A stretch of DNA of 64,000 bases from Lycium barbarum (taxonomy: Eukaryota > Streptophyta > Magnoliopsida > Solanales > Solanaceae): assembly GCF_019175385.1 (NCBI RefSeq), contig NC_083346.1:85326543-85390542 (forward strand). Direction: 5' to 3'. Position numbers and translations under genes: made by a program. Positions 10,931 through 22,760 of the stretch are shown piece after piece. Under the pieces are notes generated by a model, which was not told where the DNA came from, ran no database searches, and saw nothing but the letters and a program-made list of their open reading frames with translations. Each line of letters begins with the position of its first letter. Within the stretch, counting starts at the first letter, position 1.

Positions 10931-13900
10931 TCATAATCTTGGTGTTTCATCGTGGATCTCTTCTGGGGGTTGGAATAAGTGCGGATATGTGGATTTTATT
11001 TTCTCTTCCACCTCCCAAGTAATTTCTTCTCGATTGTTGTTTCACCACAAGACTTTGACTGAAGCTACTTCCTTATTTTGAAGTCTCCGTACTTGCCTGT
11101 CTAATATGGCAATGGGCACTTCTTCATATGCTAGCTTTTCTGTTACTTGAACATCATCTATTGGGACAATCCTCGTAGGATCTCCAACACACTTGTGGAG
11201 CATTGAGACATGTAAAACTGGATGGACTGATTCAAGATCTAAAGGAAAGTCCAATTCGTAAGCTACATGACCCACCTTGCGGATAATTTATAGGGTCCAA
11301 GATATCGAGGGCTTAACTTCCCTTTCTTGACAAATATCATCACCCCTTTCATTGGTGACACCTTCAAAAATACCCAGTTATCAATTTGAAATTCTAAATC
11401 TCATCGGCGGTTGTCCGCATAAGATTTTTGGCGACTTTGGGCTATCAATAATCGATCTCGGATCACCTTGACTTTTTTCCACTGCCTGCTGAATCAAATC
11501 AGAGCCTATCAGCTATACTTCTCCTGTTTCAAACCATCCAATTGAGGATCTACACTTCCTCCCATATAAAGCTTCATACGGGGCCATTTGGATACTGGAA
11601 TGGTAGCTATTGTTGTATGCAAACTCAATTAAAGGTAAGTGGTCATCCCAACTACCACCAAAATCTAGTACACATGCTCTTAGCATATCCTCCAAGGTCT
11701 GAATGGTACGTTTGGCTTGTCCATCGGTCTGCGGATGAAATGCCGTGCTAAGCTTCACTTGAGTACCTAGACCTTCTTGGAAGGATTTCCAGAACTTGGC
11801 TATAAATTGCGCTCCTCTATCTGTGATAATGGATAGCGGAATACCATGGAGTCGCACAATCTCTTTGAGATACAACCTCGCATAATTTTCTGCTGAGTAT
11901 GTGGTTCTGACTGGAAGAAAATGAGCTGCTTTCGTCAATCTGTCCATAATCACCCATATGGAATCATACTTGCCTCGGGAACGAGGTAACCCCACAATAA
12001 AATCCATATTGATCATTTCCCATTTCCAAGTAGGGATTTCCATTGCTTGCAATAATCCTCCTGGCTTTTGATGTTCAATTTTCACTAGCTGGCAATTTGG
12101 ACACTGAGCTACAAATTCAACTATGTCTCTCTTCATGCCATCCCACCAATATATCAACTTGAGATCATGATACATCTTTGTTGCACCTGGGTGAATAGAA
12201 TACCGAGAATGATGGGCTTCTTCTAGAATTCGGTGGCGCAATTCTGCAACATTCGGAACACATAGCCTGCCTTGGTATCTAAGAATTCCATCCATGGAAA
12301 TTTCAAATGGAGACTTCTCTTTTTCATGAATACGTCTCTATAATGGCTCAACTGAGGATCTTCATATTGTCGCTCTTTCACTTCCATATTCAGGGGCGAA
12401 ACTGTGGGATCATTTATACCAATTCCTGCACTACCTGAATCAATTACACGTACTCTAAGATTAGCTAGTTGGTGGAGCTCATGAAACAATTCTTTCTTTT
12501 CCGGAGGAACTTCACATAGGCTACCCATTGATCGGCGGCTAAGCACATCAGCTACTACATTTGCCTTTTCGGGGTGGTACAAAATGCTCACATCATAATC
12601 ATTCAATAACTCTAACCACCGCCTCTGTTGCAAATTTAACTCCTTCTGGTTGAAAATGTATTGAAGACTCTTGTGATCTGTATAAATATCGACATGCACT
12701 CCATACAAGTAATGTCTCCACATTTTTAATGCATGAATAACTGCAGCCAATTCGAGATCGTGAGTTGGGTAGTTCTTTTCATGTTCCGCAGCTGTCTTGA
12801 AGAATAAGCAATGACTCTACCGTGCTGCATTAACACACATCCTAACCCAACACCGGAAGCATCACAGTATACGACATAACCATCTGGCCCTTCTGGAAGT
12901 GTTAAGACTGGAGCTGAGGTTAATCTGTCCTTCAACTCTTGGAAGCTGCGTTCACAAGCATCATTCCACTGAAATTTAATTAACTTATGGGTTAGCTTCG
13001 TCAATGGGGTTGAAATAGAGGAAAATCCCTCTACGAACTTTCTATAGTAACCTGCCAATCCCAGAAAACTACGAACCTCTGTAGGCGTTGTAGGCCTTGG
13101 CCAAGTCTTTACAGCTTCAATTTTCTGAGTATCAACTCGAATACCATCATCTGAAATAACATAACCCAGAAATGTCACATAATTCAACCAAAACTCGCAC
13201 TTTGAAAATTTTGCATACAATTCTCGAGTCCAAAGAATCCCAAGAACAATATGTAAATGATCTGCATGCTTTGATTCTGTGCGAGAGTATACCAGAATGT
13301 CGTCAATGAACACTATCACAAATAAATCCAAGAGGGTCCTGAATACATTATTCATCAAATTCATGAACACTGCTGGAGCATTGGTTAACCCAAACGACAT
13401 CACCCGGAATTCGTAATGGCCATACCTCGTTCTGTAAGCTATTTTGGGAATATCTTCTTCTCTAACTCTTACTTGATGATAACTCGGCCTCAAGTCTATT
13501 TTAGAAAACCACTTGGCACCCTGTAGCTAATCAAACAAATCATCAATCCTTGGGAGGGGATATTTGTTCTTTATTGTCACCTTATTCAACTGCCTACAAT
13601 CGATGCACATTCGTAGGGAACCATCTTTCTTTCTCACGAACAAGACTGGTGCTCCCCACGGTGATGAACTGGGTCTAATAAACCCCTTCTCAAGAAAATA
13701 TTTCATCTGTGCCTTTAGCTCTTTCAATTCTGCCAGAGCCATTCGATACAGAGGAATAAAAATAGGCTTGGTGTCCGGCAACACATCAATAGCGAAATCA
13801 ATCTCTCTTTCTGGAGGAAGGCCTGGAAGTTCATATGGAAATACATCCGAAAATTCATTCACTACCGGAACGGATTGGAAAGTTGGCGACTTTGCTTCAG

Positions 13901-15721
13901 TGTCATGAACTCGGACTAAGTGATAAATATAGCCCTTAGCTATCATCTTTCTTGCCTTAAGGTAGGAAATAAACCTACCTTTTGAGATGCTGTATTACCC
14001 TTCCATTCAAGCACGGGCTCTCCTGGAAATTGAAATCGAACTATTTTAATTCGGCAATCAACACTAGCATAACACGAGGCCAACCAATCCATACCCATAA
14101 TCATATCAAAATCTAACATTTCCAGCTCAATTAAATCAGCTTTGGTCTTGCGATTGCATATCACAAGTACATAATTTTTATACACTTGTCTAGCTATCAC
14201 GGGATCACCAACCGGAGTAGATACCTCGAAAGGTTTTATTGGCTCAGGTTTCACCCCAATACGACTAGCAACATACGGAGTAATATAAGACAAGGTAGAA
14301 CCCGGATATATCAATGCATACACATCATGGGAAAATATGGATAATGTACCTGTAACCACATCCGGGGAGGACTCAAAATCTTGTCGTCCGGCTAAAGTGT
14401 ACACACGGGGCTGAGTAGCACCTGAAGTAGATGCTCCCCCTCTGCCTCTACCTCGACCTACTGAAATCTGGGGAGTCTGTCCTGCCGAGTGCACTGAAGA
14501 TGAACCAACCACTGATCCTATGGGCTGAACCCCAACTCTACCACTCATCGACGGGCAATCTCGCATCATATGCCTAACCCGGCTGCAGGCATAGCAAGCA
14601 TTTGAACCTTTGCGACACTGTCCGGAATGTAGTCTACCGCACTGGCTGGATCGCGGTACTGGGGGTCTCCTTTGGCTATAATCTCCCCCAAACTGAGAAT
14701 TTGAGGCCCTCGAACTCTGACCCTGTCCTGAACGAAAGGAGAGGTCACATCTCCTACTCGTAAATCGTGGAGGTGCATTAGTAACCGACTGGCCTGAGTG
14801 TCTAGAATTTGTCTGCCTTGATCCCCCTCTATAATCACTTCCTGCCCCCATAGATCTGGCCCTCATGCTTTGCCTTCTATCGATATCACGATCACCCCTT
14901 TGCGGAGGTTGTTGTCCTTCTAAATTCTGGGCATGGGCTTTTATTCGAGAAATATCCATCCATCTTGCAACAAAGTCATCAAACAATCGTTGAACAAATG
15001 TGGCCCCAAGCCACTCACAAACCTGTGTACCCTATCTCCCATATCGGCCACCATAGTCGGGGCATATCTAGCCAATGAATTAAATTGAAGGCTATACTCC
15101 CGGGCACTTATATTTTCTTGTTTTAGATTTAAGAACCTATCCGCTCTAGCTCGGCGGACCTCGGGTGGAAAATAGTGGCGGATGAAAGCATTTAAAAATT
15201 CTTGCCACACGGGAGGAGGCGCATTTTCGTTTCTTGATGCTAGCCAATTATTGTAACAATACCGCCACATCTCAGAGTCTATAAGATGCCAACTCCACAG
15301 ATTCAGTTTTGGAGTCATTAATAATCCTCAATGTTCTCACCATCTCATCAATAAAACCTTGCGGGTCTTCATCCGGCTTTGACCCGAAGAACTCCGGAGG
15401 ATTCAAACTCATAAAGTCACGGGCTCTGGTACTAGCTGCCCGATCACTTGAACTCACATTCTGCTGCTGTGCCTAGGTGGTAACTAACTGTGTCAATAGA
15501 TGAATGACCTCGGTCACTTGTTGACCTGAAGCGATCGGTGGATGAACTGTAACTGAAGCTCCTCCTTATTCTTCTACATTGGGCGGGGTGGAGGAAGTAT
15601 TAGATGGGGCCTCATTATGTGACTCGCCCTCTTCTACATTCATTGGCGGCTCCCTTTCTACCCGCCTTTTCATTGTAGTCTTGCCCTTTTGGGCAGCTGT
15701 AGCTTTTCCCTTTGGCGGCAT
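10931..15721 (-). pseudogene. Degenerate gag-pol polyprotein, element 2
   Basis: The start ATG is at 15721, two bases after the acceptor ATTTCAG. Gag core lies at about 15457-14941 (NPPEFFGSKPDEDPQGF). The zinc knuckle CYACSRVRHMMRDC is at about 14600-14555 and has all four ligands. The protease active site at about 14308 reads Y-P-G-S: the catalytic Asp has become Tyr. RT with the FIDD box spans 13940-13000, RNase H ([22 protein letters not shown]) 12900-12500, and integrase 12295-11510 (zinc-binding His-His-Cys-Cys end, then catalytic Asp in IMDRLTKAAHF, Asp in IITDRGAQF, Glu region). The chromodomain (EVPIAILDRQVRRLQNKEV) is at about 11130-10990 with an in-frame stop, and the final stop is TGA at 10933-10931. 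Several stops and frameshifts make it non-functional. Confidence 0.9.
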
Positions 15722-15928
15722 TTCTGAAATTATAGTACACTATTAGGGAGGAGAAAATCTTATAACATAGCTCTATCGCACGATCTCTTAGGATGAAAGA
15801 TAGTCATTTTTCCTAAATGCCCTATAGCCTCCTGTTTATTAGTTTGGCGCGCAACACACCATAAACAAGACTCTACTAGACAAGGCTCATAGACACTTCC
15901 TAGGACTGAAATGCTCTGGTACCACTTT
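15722..15928 (-). other. Leader and primer binding site, element 2
   Basis: The primer site at 15924-15913 reads TGGTACCAGAGC on the minus strand, one mismatch from the Met-type site. The leader carries the shared block CTAGTAGAGTCTTGTTTATGG and ends in a predicted 3' splice site, ATTTCAG, two bases before the gag ATG. Confidence 0.75.
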
Positions 15929-17392
15929 TGTCACAACCCGACTAGGGGCCGTGACGGGTACCCGGGGCTAACCACCGACCACCACTCATTCAATTACTCA
16001 TTAATCATTCTTTTATCAAATTCATACTCATATCTTAGAAAGATCAGTTATCATTTGAGAACATAAATACTTTTATGTACATAAGCCTTTCGGCTATCAA
16101 AACGATAATAAAAATACAGTAGTAACATCGTGAGACCATATATCCCACACCTACGTATCTACGAGCCTCTACTAGAGTGCTAGACATAGGGACGGGAAAG
16201 GACCCCGTCGTGTCCAAAATATACATATGTACACAAAAGAATAATCAAAGGCACCTCCGGAACAATAGAGTGCTCTCAATTCAGCTAACATCTCCTACGA
16301 GTCTGGATCAAGCTCACCTCCCTGTCTACCTGTAGGCATGAACACAGCGTCCAAAGAAAACGGACGTCAGTACGAACATTGTACTGAGTATGAGAGGCAT
16401 AAGTAATAATAATACTTATTCCATGTTCTAAATGTCATTTAAAAAATAATTACAACCACAACATACCCATATTCATAATTCACCCCAAACTACTACTCAA
16501 CAATGACACTATTCACACATTCATGACCCATTTCCTATATCTTTCTACAATCCAAGTGTTTTTAACTTTCAACACCTTAAACAACAAGGAATGATCATAA
16601 AACTCACCTTAGATAATGGAAGATTAAGTCTTGAGTGGGAATTCTCTTCTTGCACAAAAACCCTAGTCCACTTCCCTTGGGATTTCTTGGCTTAGATGAA
16701 CTTTGATATGTTTCTTACACTTGGTTTTGTGGGTTTGATTAAGTTGATCATAGATTTCTCTTGGTTTCTTGTGGATGAATAATGGAGAGAGTTCTAGAGG
16801 ATTCTTGAAGTGTGGAGAGTGGAAATGAAATGAATTATGAGAGAGAGGGGACCTTATATCAACTTAAAATCTGTCCCGACTAGATTCTATGGACCAACAT
16901 ACGGTCCGTATAATTTATACTGATCGTATGTCTGGCCGTAGATCTTGTCCAGTGAGGACCCTCATTCTGGGAAAGACATACGACCGGACATACGGTCCGT
17001 ATGTTTTATACGGTCCGTATGTTTTTTACGGCCAGTATGTTTGGCCGTATAATGCGCAACTCTCTGAAACTCGTTCTCGTCGACTCGTTTGATCTCCAAT
17101 CCTTATGGAACCTTCTTGATACTTGTTTAACACCTCAATACCAATCTAAGGGACGTTATCACTCTTCTCCAAGACATCATTACGCCATCATTAACTCGTT
17201 GCTCATAGTTCTTACCCGACACGCAACATATCCCTTGCTTGCCTTGACAACCTTTTTCCCTTACGTCAAATGTCTTTGAATCTCTATTAGGACCATCAAA
17301 TGGCATTCCTTTCTTATCAAAACATCGTATACGTTGTTCCCTTCGCTAGCCTATTCACTGTACGTCAATGGGGAATTTTCCAGGGTGTAACA
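15929..17392 (-). repeat. 5' LTR of element 2, internally deleted (1,464 bp)
   Basis: It aligns with the left LTR at both ends but jumps from the match of about 8770 to the match of about 9775. The junction lies in the short shared string TAATAATAC, so about 1 kb is lost by a microhomology deletion. The lost part includes the tandem repeats and much of the predicted LTR intron. The palindrome island (16900-17050) and TATA box (16854-16860) are kept. Confidence 0.85.
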
Positions 17393-17906
17393 TGAATGGT
17401 GATACTTGAGCATAATTTTCTATTTTATGTTAGATGAGCTACAAGGTGAGTGGTACTGTAGCTAAGAAAATGGATCCCTAAGGAAGAGTTAATGGATATA
17501 AGAACCTTATATTTGTTGAGACGAGCAGTAGGTGACGTGTACTATTGACTTAGTTTTGCCTACCATGTTTATTTGTGAATTCTATTACCATTATGTTATT
17601 CTAAGGATTGTCCGCCTATGATGCTTACCAGTACTAATGTTGTACTGATACTACTCTTGCTACATCCCATTCGAGGTGTAGTCTAGACCAGGTCATGGGA
17701 AAGAAGTCGAATTTATTAAATTTGTTGTAAATACTTCCGCTATTTGAATTATATATATTGATTTTACTTTCGCTCATTGTTCATGCCTTAACTTAGTATT
17801 AAATTGATCTTGTTTATGACTGTAAAAGAGTTTGGTCTTGGTTGAGGGTTGACCTACTGAGGTGGCAATGGTAGGTGCCCGCACGATCCTAAAATGGGTC
17901 GTGACA
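17393..17906 (+). repeat. Right part of LTR C (B-type Tekay LTR 3' end)
   Basis: It ends GGGTCGTGACA at 17906. It resembles the 3' end of LTR B2: GTTGAGGGTT-ACCTACTGAGGTGG, GGTGCCCGCACGA, and the inverted pair CCAGTACT...GTACTGAT near 17628-17650. No coding sequence. It abuts an oppositely oriented LTR at 17907. Confidence 0.65.
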
Positions 17907-19660
17907 GGACGTTAGTATGAAATAATGTACTGAGTATGTAAGGCAACTGAAATTTATACCGAACTAAAGTACAAGATAAAATGAAGAGTTAAAAAAGAAT
18001 TTTCCTATACTTACCTGCCTCTGTCATCTAACAGCTAAACAACATAATATCAAATTACTTAGCCTCATGTATGGCATCTAGACTAGTGTAAATAGCCCCG
18101 AAGGCAAGTGCATAGCCCCGAAAGCACTCTATATAGCTGTGAAGGCAACGTATATATGTGTAGCTCCGAAAGCAATATCTGTACATCGCTAAAGGCAAGC
18201 CTACATCTATACAGCCTCGAAGGCAACTTTATAAGCAATAGCCCCAAAGGCAACATGTGAAAAGATAGCCCCGTAGGTAAGTACATACTTTTATGAATTC
18301 CACAAATTATCTTTTCTATCTACTAATTATATAAGCAACCATTCTAGTCTTAAGGTAAACTCCCGATAAGGGAAACTACTATGAAGCTATCAAGAACAAT
18401 ATAGAGATGAGATCTTTGTGGAGGCACTTCCTTGTGCTCTTATTCAGGACTTGCTCTGTTGAGGATTCATGCCAAAACAAAGAAAGGGAATAGCCTTGAC
18501 GTACTGTGTTAAGTCACCTAAAAACAAAATCCACACATCTAGTCTAGCGCCTCAACCTATAAGAGCGTTAATGCTCCCATTTTGCTAAGGAAACACTAGT
18601 ATATCACGTATATCGAGCGACAAACTCGTTCTCTAATGAATCAGACAACATCTCCCTTATTTTTTTCTACTTTCCCCATGTTCAAAAAATAAAAATAACG
18701 ATAACCACATCAAGTCTATCAATCTTATCGATCAAACAATTTAGAACAACCACCAAACAACCCATAAGCCAACAACAGTGTCAAATACGATTTACGATAT
18801 AATTTTGTACTTTCTCGTTTAGCTACTTAGCTATGATCTAGATTGACTTAAATTCATCTAGAGGAGGAGAATTCTTACCTTATATGCCAAGAATGTCTCT
18901 TTTTCCACCTTACTTCACTTCGAAGAAAGCCGTGATTCAACAACACGATAAGACAAAACAACGAGAACGAAGCTGTGTGCAAAATGTTGTTCTTGAGAAA
19001 AAGTATACATTACTTCCATAACAATCGTGACCCATGTTGCTGCTACAGAACTGAAAGTCACGTTGTCACTACCACAAGTATGCAGCATATCTTTTCCTTC
19101 ATAATAAAAATAATGAATTCTCATTAAGGTAGAATAAGTGATATAAGTGCCACCTTTTTCTACTTTACACATGGCACCCTTTTGGGCCCACACCTTTGAC
19201 ACTAATACTGGTGGTGCCACCTTACCCTTTATGCATGCATAATATTTCTACATGCCCAACCACTCTCATTATATATATATCAATGGATAATTATTATACA
19301 TGGTAACAAGATAAACTCACAAATTAATTCTTGATCTCTGTTCACTTAAATAATAATCATTTTAGCATACTTCCTACACTTATTATCATGGTCATGTGAT
19401 ATAACACTAGTCCATAGTCTCTTTTACCAGAAAAAATATTATTTCTAATCATCATCGTCACACGTTTTCATGTTAAATCAGTTCGGGACTTCATCCCGTT
19501 ATACACCGTGCTCTTGATTTGCATTCTTGAATATGAACAAATCCTCCGAGCTCGGGTAGATCTGCTCAATTTATACTGTTCAATCACCTAGTCCAAAAAT
19601 ACGGAGTATTATAGCTTGGACCATATTTCATTCAAGTAAATGACGAACCTCGACAGAACT
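17907..19660 (-). repeat. LTR D fragment (minus), left part, split by element 3
   Basis: It begins inside an LTR at the conserved block GGACGTTAGTATG...GTACTGAGTATGTAAGGC, so the terminal few hundred bases are missing. Contents: a degenerate tandem array (18083-18285), a predicted 5' splice site ATATAAG|GTAAGA at 18878/18877 (minus strand), and TATA-like TATATATATA near 19265. I see no palindrome island. The LTR resumes after element 3 at 35001 and ends TGTAACA at 35150. Confidence 0.65.
18083..18285. repeat. Degenerate tandem array in LTR D
   Basis: About eight imperfect units of roughly 25 bp built on AGCCCCGAAGGCAA (variants AGCCCCGAAAGCA, AGCTCCGAAAGCA, AGCCTCGAAGGCAA, AGCCCCAAAGGCAA). 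Other LTR families here have a different tandem array at the equivalent place. Confidence 0.75.
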
Positions 19661-19802
19661 TGTTACACCTCGGAAAATTTTCCGTTGGTACGCAAGAGAA
19701 TGAACTAGTGATGAATATGAGTGCATGATGTCCATGAGCAAGAAACGACGTTTGATGACCTTAGGCGAGATTTCGAAAGTATCCGATGTGAGATGAGGAA
19801 GT
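19661..19802 (+). repeat. 5' LTR remnant of element 3
   Basis: Nearly identical to the first 142 bp of the 3' LTR (21688-21829). It stops in ATGAGGAAGTTG, where pol sequence continues (GAAGTTGCTAAAAGACTATG). The shared string AAGTTG marks a microhomology deletion removing the rest of the LTR, the primer site, gag, protease, RT and most of RNase H. Confidence 0.9.
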
Positions 19803-21481
19803 TGCTAAAAGACTATGATGTTGACATCCTGTACCACCCCGGAAAGGCAAATGTTGTGGCTGATGCTCTTAGCCGTAGGTCGATGGGAAGTCCAAGTGAT
19901 GCACGACCAGAAAAGAAAGAGATGGCCCGTGATCTTCAGCAGTTAGCTAGCCTAGGAGTCCGAGTGGTGGGCTCAGGTAGCAGCGGAGATACTATTCAGA
20001 ATTCAGCAGTTTCATCGTTAGTAGCGGAAGTAAAAGAGCGACAATATGAGGATCCCATGCTAATGCAGTACAGAGATACACTCCCTCAGAAGGAGGAGTC
20101 ATCATTTGACATTTCGGAAGACGGAGTTCTCCGATGTCGAGGCAGGTTATGTGTTCCCGATGTGGCAGGTCTACGCCATCAGATTTTGAGATAAGCTCAT
20201 TGTTCCCGTTACTCCATTCACCCTGGAGCGACGAAAATGTATCATGATCTTAAGTCCGTATATTGGTGGAATGGCATGAAGAAAGATATAGCGGAATTCG
20301 TGGCTCAATGTCCTAATTGTCAACAGGTGAAAATCGAGCAGCAAAAGCCGGGTGGATTATTGCAAGCTATAGAAATCCCAACTTGGAAGTGGAAAGTGAT
20401 CAATATGGATTTCATTACAGGGTTACCCCGTTCTCGACGTAAGTATGATTCCATATGGGTGATTGTGGATAGACTCACAAAGTCAGCTCATTTCTTACCG
20501 GTCAGGACGACCTATGTGGCAGAAGATTATGCAAAGCTTTATCTTAAAGAGATAGTGAAACTCCATGGCGTTCCAGTATCTATTATCTCCGATAGAGGAA
20601 CTCAGTTCACAACTAAGTTTTGGGGGTCTTTCCAAGAGGGTTTAGGGACCCATGTGCGCCTTAGCACGACATTTCACCCCCAGACCGATGGGCAAGATGA
20701 ACGTACTATTCAGACTCTTGAAGATATGTTACGGGCATGTATGATAGATTTCGGAGGAAATTGGGATGACCATTTGCCACTCATTGAGTTTGCTTACAAT
20801 AACAGTTATCATTCTAGCATTCAAATGGCGCCGTATGAGGCTTTATATGGGCGAAAGTGTAGATCCCCGATTGGGTGGTTCGAAACTTGATAGGCCAAGT
20901 TGATAGGGCCAGATTTGGTCCAGCAAGCTATAGAGAAAGTCAAGCTTATACAAGATCGATTATTAGCGGCTCAAAGTCGCCAGAAGTCCTATGCGGATAA
21001 TCGTCGAAGGGACTTAGAGTTCCAAGTTAAGGATTGGGTATTGTTGAAAGTGTCGCCAATGAAAGGCGTTATGAGATTTGGCAAAAAGGGGAAGCTGAGT
21101 CCCTGGTATATCGGACCCTATGAGATTGTGCGCAAAATAGGCAAAGTGGCCTATGAGCTAGATCTACCTCCAGATTTGGAGTCAGTCCATCCGGTATTTC
21201 ATGTCTCGATGCTTCGGAAGTGTGTTGGAGATCCTACGAGGATCGTCCCAGTAAATGATATTCAAGTGACAGAAAAGCTAACTTATGATGAAATACCCAT
21301 TGCCATATTAGATAGGCAAGTACGGAGGCTTAGAAACAAAGAAGTGGCCTCAATTAAAGTTCTGTGGAGAAATAACAATCGAGAGGAAATGACATGGGAA
21401 GCGGAAGAGAATATGCGATCCAAATACCCACATTTTTTTCAGCCCTTGGAAGAAGTCCAAAATGAGACGTCAAAATCATAA
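19721..21481 (+). pseudogene. LTR-pol chimeric ORF with integrase and chromodomain, element 3
   Basis: The frame opens at ATG 19721 inside the LTR remnant. About 27 LTR-derived residues (MHDVHEQETTFDDLRRDF...) run in frame into the end of RNase H ([19 protein letters not shown]). Then come the integrase zinc region (CPNCQQVK at about 20310), catalytic Asp in [13 protein letters not shown], Asp in [10 protein letters not shown] and the Glu region [13 protein letters not shown] (20450-20720). The C-terminal domain is KVSPMKGVMRFGKKG, and the chromodomain IPIAILDRQVRRLRNKEV...EEMTWEAEEN ends at 21479-21481. All parts share one frame, broken by TAA at 20192-20194 and adjacent TGA/TAG at 20888-20893. 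The LTR-derived N-terminus is a product of the deletion; I have no evidence it is translated. Confidence 0.9.
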
Positions 21482-21672
21482 GGTATGCATGTTTTCCCTT
21501 TTATACATTCAGGTCGTGTGTGGATAAATTTCTAGTGCTGTTGTATTATTGCCCTGTGAGGCATTGTTATTGTGGGTTGTTGTGACAGGGTGGTAGTGCC
21601 GCATTACAGAGGAAACTCTGGCGAAATTTTTATAGAATTCCCCAAGCCTTTAACATTCGAGGACGAATGTTC

Positions 21673-21687
21673 CTAAAGGGGGTAGAA
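21673..21687 (+). other. Polypurine tract, element 3
   Basis: TAAAGGGGGTAGAA directly precedes the 3' LTR. It follows the block AACATTCGAGGACGAATGTTCC (about 21653), an imperfect inverted repeat found just inside the 3' LTR of every Tekay element here. Confidence 0.75.
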
Positions 21688-22760
21688 TGTTACACCTCGG
21701 AAAATTTTCCGTTGGTACGCAAGAGAATGAACTAGTGATGAATATGAGTGCATGATGTCCATGAGCAAGAAACGACGTTTGATGACCTTAGGCGAGATTT
21801 CGAAAGTATCCGATGTGAGATGAGGAAGTTGGCTAAGTAAAGATGAGATACAAGGTGAGCAATGCATGTGCATGGACGGGGGTGATTAAAATGAGAAGTC
21901 TAAGAAATATGGGAAGTTGCAGAATTGCAACTGCCCAATGGTCGTATATTGCAAAATACGGACCGTAAAGTGCAATACGGTCCGTAAACTGGCAGTCGTA
22001 AACTGCCATGCAAGGTTTTAACTTTCTGCCAGCCGAGGAAATGGTTAAATACGACCTGGTGGACGGACCGTAAAGTGATTTACGGCCCGTAAACCATGGT
22101 CGTAAACCACCATGAAGGCAGCCCAGCTTCTGGTACTGGAAATGGTTAAATACGCCCATGGAGGACGAGCCGTATAGTGGAATACGGTCCGTAAACCTCC
22201 ATGGACGACCAACTGTTCACCCAACACAGATTTTTCAATTCTTTAAATGTGAGGATCAACACTTGTCTTATTTCATTACAACATTACACCACTTCTCTCT
22301 AAAACTTCTCTCTACATTTATTATATGAGTTTTCAAGGATTATAATCCATCAATAACATTAAGACAAGTGAATCAAGGATAAGGGAATCATCAAGGACCA
22401 TCCAAGTCAAGAAATCCAAATGGAGAAAAACTTGGGTTTTGCTCAAAGAGGAGTATTATCAACCAAAGCTTGTTCCTACAACTTCTAAGGTAAGATTCAT
22501 GATTTTTACACGATGTTTAAGGTATTGGAGAATTAAAGTACATGGATTGTAGAAAATATGGTGAACTAGGTCATGAATGATGAATAGTGACATTTTGAGA
22601 AATAGTTTGAATTGAGTTATGAATGTGTTATAAATGGTATTAAGATCGTGAACTAGACACTTTAGACGAATGGACGAAGTTGGGTGTTATGACCATGAAT
22701 GTGGGAGAATTAGAAGCAAATTCAGAAATCTAGATAATGTGGATGATGTGAATGACTAAT
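21688..22760 (+). repeat. 3' LTR of element 3, first part
   Basis: U3 and the promoter part of the LTR. It contains a three-unit palindrome island (21930-22215), a TATA-like CTTTAAATG (22241-22249), and a predicted 5' splice site CTAAG|GTAAGA at 22489/22490. It is interrupted at 22760 by element 4 (target duplication CTAAT at 22756-22760) and resumes at 33627. Confidence 0.9.
21930..22250 (+). promoter_or_regulatory. Three-unit palindrome island in element 3's LTR
   Basis: Three degenerate units of about 80-110 bp, each with TGGTTAAATACG-like start, a GGACCGTAAAGTG half, a TACGG(T/C)CCGTAAAC half and a TGGTCGTAAACCACCATG-like inverted tail. Exact ACGGACCGT or ACGGTCCGT copies lie near 21959, 21977, 22065 and 22184. 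The island sits directly upstream of the TATA-like sequence. Confidence 0.7.

Larger units (their letters stand above)
8284..17392 (-). mobile_element. Element 2: Tekay-type Ty3/gypsy retrotransposon with both LTRs
   Basis: A 9.1-kb element on the minus strand: 3' LTR 8284-10727, polypurine tract, pol with chromodomain, protease, gag, leader, Met primer site and 5' LTR 15929-17392. Termini are TGTTACA...TGACA on the coding strand. Flanks TGACT/TGAAT form an imperfect 5-bp target duplication. The 5' LTR lacks about 1 kb present in the 3' LTR. LTR differences of a few percent by eye, plus many stops, indicate an older insertion than element 4. Confidence 0.9.

Noticed and set aside
18083..18285. 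Possible CRISPR-like array of regularly spaced units
   Set aside because: Units are degenerate and about 25 bp without distinct spacers; the context is a plant LTR, and the analogous LTRs carry other tandem arrays.
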